A DNA stretch of 64,000 nt. It comes from Psychroflexus longus (lineage in GTDB: Bacteria > Bacteroidota > Bacteroidia > Flavobacteriales > Flavobacteriaceae). Of the stretch, positions 62,805-64,000 are shown piece after piece (the first letter of the stretch is position 1; each line of letters begins with the position of its first letter). The stretch lies in contig NZ_JAIQZE010000005.1 of the NCBI RefSeq assembly GCF_020164595.1, positions 1-64,000 on the forward strand, read 5' to 3'. The notes beneath the pieces are model-generated. The model made no database searches. It saw only the letters and a program-made list of their open reading frames with translations, and had not been told where the DNA came from. A program made the position numbers and the translations under genes.

Positions 62805-63374
62805 ATGAATTTAATTGGAAAAAAAATTAGTGAAACCCGAAAACTAAAAGGGCTTACTCAAGAAGAATTAGCCGAACAATCCAACATCAATCTAAGAACC
62901 ATTCAGCGGATTGAGAATAGCGAGAGCGAACCAAGAGGAAAAACCTTACAGCTCATCTGTAATACACTTCAAATAGACCTGGAAGAATTAATAAGCATAG
63001 ATCCAGCATTAAAAGAAAATAGCATAACAACTAAGATCATAAATGGACTTTTTCTTTTAATCCTAAATTTGATACTTGTAGCAATTATAGGTTTTCTGAC
63101 TATTGACTCTAATGCTAACACTAACAGTGTTTTTGGAGGAGTTTTGCTAAGCTTATTTATCCCGTTTTTTATTGTTGTTTTTACTCGCGAAATGCCTGGA
63201 GCAGAACGTGTCCTCAAATTTGGTTTTGGGTATATTAGTTATTTACTCTTAGTTACCATCTTTCACGGATTCCCAACAGGCTTTTCAACAGGTTTATTTC
63301 CCTGTTTATTGATAAGCTTGTCGATTTTATATTTTGGTTCAGAATTTATTAAAATTCCGCAACAAACTGATTGA
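62805..63374 (+). CDS. XRE-family regulator with membrane domain
   Basis: 189 residues. The N-terminal helix-turn-helix (GKKISETRKLKGLTQEELAEQSNINLRTIQRIENSESEPRGKTL, about 5-48) is followed by four hydrophobic helices (about 77-185). Membrane-tethered XRE regulators of this kind are frequent in flavobacteria and might sense envelope state; target unknown. Confidence 0.8.
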   Translation: MNLIGKKISETRKLKGLTQEELAEQSNINLRTIQRIENSESEPRGKTLQLICNTLQIDLEELISIDPALKENSITTKIINGLFLLILNLILVAIIGFLTIDSNANTNSVFGGVLLSLFIPFFIVVFTREMPGAERVLKFGFGYISYLLLVTIFHGFPTGFSTGLFPCLLISLSILYFGSEFIKIPQQTD

Positions 63375-63416
63375 ATAGATTTATTTTTAAACTTTGACTG
63401 TTCCCAAATCTAAATC

Positions 63417-64000
63417 ATGAAAACCTTTTCTACACTCCTTTTCATCTTATCCTTCTTTTTAAGTTTTGCTCAACATGTTGATGATCCCTTGTCTACCAAA
63501 AAGATGAAAAAGGATTTTGAGGTGTTTAAAGAAATTCGGTTGAAGGCCAATTCAGGACTTTATAAATACCATTCCGAAGCTCAAATTGATAGCATTTACC
63601 AATGGGCAGAAGCCGAAATTGAACAGTCCTCCACTTATCTGGATTTTTATAATATTATTTGCCAACTCACCGACTTTGAAGGCAGTTTGCACAATGATAC
63701 TGGCTTGCCAGATAAATACTGGAAAAGTTTAAGAGCAGAAACCTCAGGTTATTTCCCCTATCCGGTGAAATGGATTGATGGCCACTGGCGAATCAATTTT
63801 AAAGACGGCGAGCTTCCTCTGGGCGCAGAAGTTGTTAAAATCAACGGTGAGCCAATGGCAGAAATAGTCAAAAACCTTCATAAATACTACACCACAGACG
63901 GTTATAATATTACTGCCAAAAGAATTGGGTTAAGAACACATTTTTCAAGATATTACAGATGGCATTATGGTCAAACAAATGAATTTGATGTCACTTTCAA
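63417..64000 (+). CDS. Exported S41-like peptidase, N-terminal part (cut by window edge)
   Basis: ATG at 63417; 194 codons seen. Signal peptide MKTFSTLLFILSFFLSFAQ, a helical pro-region (ADAEIEQSS-like helices) and a PDZ-like strand set (GELPLGAEVVKINGEPMAEIVKNLHKYY), as found before the catalytic part of S41-family peptidases. The nucleophile region lies beyond the window. Confidence 0.6.
   Translation, partial: MKTFSTLLFILSFFLSFAQHVDDPLSTKKMKKDFEVFKEIRLKANSGLYKYHSEAQIDSIYQWAEAEIEQSSTYLDFYNIICQLTDFEGSLHNDTGLPDKYWKSLRAETSGYFPYPVKWIDGHWRINFKDGELPLGAEVVKINGEPMAEIVKNLHKYYTTDGYNITAKRIGLRTHFSRYYRWHYGQTNEFDVTF

Overview
The window comes from the chromosome of a Bacteroidota member, most likely of the family Flavobacteriaceae. 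Pointers to this are the AT-rich DNA, promoters of the TTTG / TAnnTTTG type (clearest before sdhC), a succinate dehydrogenase with a single fused cytochrome b subunit, a DUF4175 giant, a ComF - Ig-like lipoprotein cluster, the YtxH / holin-like / DUF6327 trio and a short-chain-dehydrogenase type threonine dehydrogenase. I cannot fix the genus. No tRNA, rRNA or CRISPR array is visible.

Region by region. 1-250: the broken-off end of an IS3-family element. 0.3-4.4 kb: a BlaI-BlaR1-type sensor operon on the minus strand; BlaR1 carries two alternating kinds of internal repeat, and a small downstream paralogue copies only its anchor and one repeat of each kind. 4.7-10.3 kb: an erythromycin-esterase-like exported protein, dGTPase, an alpha/beta hydrolase behind a palindromic operator, and a proline aminopeptidase. 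10.5-14 kb: sdhCAB. 14-15 kb: a nest of tiny two-helix membrane proteins. 15-30.5 kb: a WYL regulator, threonine dehydrogenase, secreted proteins, a broken M13 peptidase, exopolyphosphatase, an S9 peptidase, a ChaN-like protein, omega-amidase, an Ig-like lipoprotein, ComF and glycyl-tRNA synthetase. 30.6-50 kb: envelope-stress-like small proteins, an SPFH protein, gltX, DUF4175, ybeY, mnmG, a methyltransferase, a Skp-like lipoprotein, holB, pgk, rnpA, an S41 protease, a DksA-like protein, an ElaA-like acetyltransferase, a CDF transporter and rpiB.

The replication origin is probably in the window. The 49.65-50.27 kb intergenic region holds six perfect DnaA boxes (TTATCCACA) and an A+T-only stretch. 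Two 16-bp parS-like palindromes flank mnmG 8-10 kb to the left, one written into the last codons of ybeY, the other filling the gap between mnmG and the next gene.

The accessory stretch runs from 53.2 to 63 kb, just right of the origin and rnr. Its centre (54.57-57.79 kb) is a tight four-gene operon that I read as an ABC-three-component (ABC-3C) conflict system: a small two-helix membrane protein (candidate effector), a C-terminal-domain protein, a middle component, and a Rad50-like ATPase with a CxxC...CxxC pair. The tail of the membrane protein and the head of its neighbour share an ungapped 20-residue motif (12 identities). This suggests that effector and sensor, encoded separately here, meet by a homotypic motif. 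Degraded genes (a cyclodeaminase-like gene and an acetyltransferase), REP-like palindromes and three copies of a dispersed repeat surround this operon.
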